DNA of 6,022 nucleotides. Source: DATJXG01 sp035500455. GTDB lineage: Bacteria; Acidobacteriota; Terriglobia; Terriglobales; Acidobacteriaceae. Below the pieces are notes generated by a model, which was not told the origin of the DNA, did no database searches, and saw only the letters and a program-made list of their open reading frames with translations. Of the stretch, positions 5,324 to 6,022 are shown in pieces. Each line of letters starts with the position of its first letter. Within the stretch, counting starts at the first letter, position 1. A program made the translations under genes and the position numbers. The stretch spans positions 1 through 6,022 of the forward strand of contig DATJXG010000233.1 in assembly GCA_035500455.1 (NCBI GenBank). The letters are read 5' to 3'.

Positions 5324-6022
5324 CTAAAATCCCAGGACGAACTTTCCTCTGAACGTGCGCGGGACCGAATTGAAAAACCCGCCGAAGCGATAACTGTCCA
5401 GATTGTTCTGTACGTCTCTGGGGTCGAAGTGATTGAGTATGTTAAATACACCGAATCCGACTTTTGCCTTCTTGCCGATGCCCGGCAAGCGGACCTGCTT
5501 GGTTACCTGGAGATCAAGCGATGCGAAACAGGGATACCGGTCAACGTTTCGCGGTCCAACATATTCCCGGAGCTGGTTCTCCGTCGAGTACGGGAATCCG
5601 GTATGGAGATCGAGGACGGGGACGAGAGCGATACCCTTGGGCGCGGCGACCTCGCCCCAGATCACGAACCGATTCGGAGCGTCGAACGGCAAACGTCCGC
5701 GCGCGTTCGGCTGGATCACCGCTACAGGATTATTGCCGAAGAACTGATTGAAATCGTTGAGATCGCCGTATGCCCGCGATCTCACATAGGAAGCGTTCAA
5801 GGTATGGCGCCGGACCTGATAAACTCCGGTAACCTGGAATTCGCGGTACGAATCTCGCCCGGCGTTCGAGACAGTCAACAATCCCGAGCTTGGGTTCACG
5901 ACGAAAGCATCACGAGTTGTGCGGTTTTGATAGGCTACGCGGACCGCCAATTTTTCAAGCACCTGCCGATCGAGTTCGACGTTCCAGGTGCCGCTGCGCG
6001 GATTTCTGAGGTGACCGAAGAT
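5324..6022 (-). CDS. TonB-dependent receptor (Oar-like), C-terminal beta-barrel part
   Basis: The frame is open from the right edge for 232 codons to TAG at 5326-5324; the plug and most of the barrel lie outside. The sequence shows alternating beta-strand patterns such as LEKLAVRVAYQNRTTRDAF and HTLNASYVRSRAYGDLNDF. It then has PNRFVIWGEVAAP, the GFPYSTENQ strand turn, a V-G-F-G-V-F-N-I-L-N-H motif common near the end of Oar/carboxypeptidase-regulatory-like receptors, and a last residue F (RGKFVLGF), the usual outer-membrane barrel end. These receptors sit in the outer membrane and import large ligands using TonB energy; many acidobacterial genomes hold large families of them. A GTG at 5962 could be mistaken for a start, but the same barrel sequence continues upstream of it (FGHLRNPRSGTWNVELDRQ), so the gene is cut by the window. 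The ligand cannot be told. Confidence 0.85.
   Translation of the reverse strand: MFGHLRNPRSGTWNVELDRQVLEKLAVRVAYQNRTTRDAFVVNPSSGLLTVSNAGRDSYREFQVTGVYQVRRHTLNASYVRSRAYGDLNDFNQFFGNNPVAVIQPNARGRLPFDAPNRFVIWGEVAAPKGIALVPVLDLHTGFPYSTENQLREYVGPRNVDRYPCFASLDLQVTKQVRLPGIGKKAKVGFGVFNILNHFDPRDVQNNLDSYRFGGFFNSVPRTFRGKFVLGF

Noticed and set aside
5324..5962. Treating GTG 5962 as the true start of a short 212-residue protein
   Set aside because: The frame stays open to the window edge and the upstream 20 codons continue the same barrel-like sequence, so this is the tail of a larger receptor.

Overview
The window is GC-rich bacterial DNA with almost no wasted space on the minus strand. I infer an acidobacterium, possibly related to Bryobacterales or Solibacter. 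The reasons are the Oar-like TonB-dependent receptor end, the style of the insertion-sequence-like zinc-ribbon ORF, and the DinB-type thiol hydrolase-like gene. This rests on protein style only; no marker gene is present.

Left part (1-471): a minus-strand gene runs off the left edge. It encodes an N-terminal zinc ribbon of the kind found on transposase-like (DUF6431-type) proteins. It has a good Shine-Dalgarno, and its leader contains two strong hairpins. Between it and the next gene lie an 8-bp inverted repeat and a weak sigma70-like promoter. A plus-strand DinB/YfiT-like four-helix metal protein follows (472-996).

Middle (997-1461): a 465-base gap between convergent genes, with no convincing gene. 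Its only marked structure is a cluster of short GC-rich decamers (1360-1414), two of which fit GGCANNTGCC.

Right part (1462-6022), all on the minus strand and read from right to left: the C-terminus of an outer-membrane TonB-dependent receptor; 8 nt later an intact sugar/inositol-phosphate-type nucleotidyltransferase; then, overlapping by 11 bp, a 769-residue three-domain membrane protein; then, overlapping by 8 bp, an endonuclease/exonuclease/phosphatase (EEP) superfamily hydrolase. The big protein joins a flippase-like integral-membrane domain (LPG_synthase_TM/UPF0104 type), a degenerate nucleotidyltransferase domain, and a CDP-alcohol phosphatidyltransferase domain.

The arrangement reads as an operon for making and probably moving an unusual phosphodiester-linked polar lipid or phosphodiester solute. 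The stand-alone nucleotidyltransferase would make a CDP-activated polyol, most likely CDP-inositol by resemblance to IPCT. The phosphatidyltransferase domain would join it to a second alcohol, the flippase-like domain could carry the product across the inner membrane, and the EEP enzyme could trim a phosphate or phosphodiester. The chemistry is inference; the domain order, the overlaps and the altered motifs are visible in the sequence.
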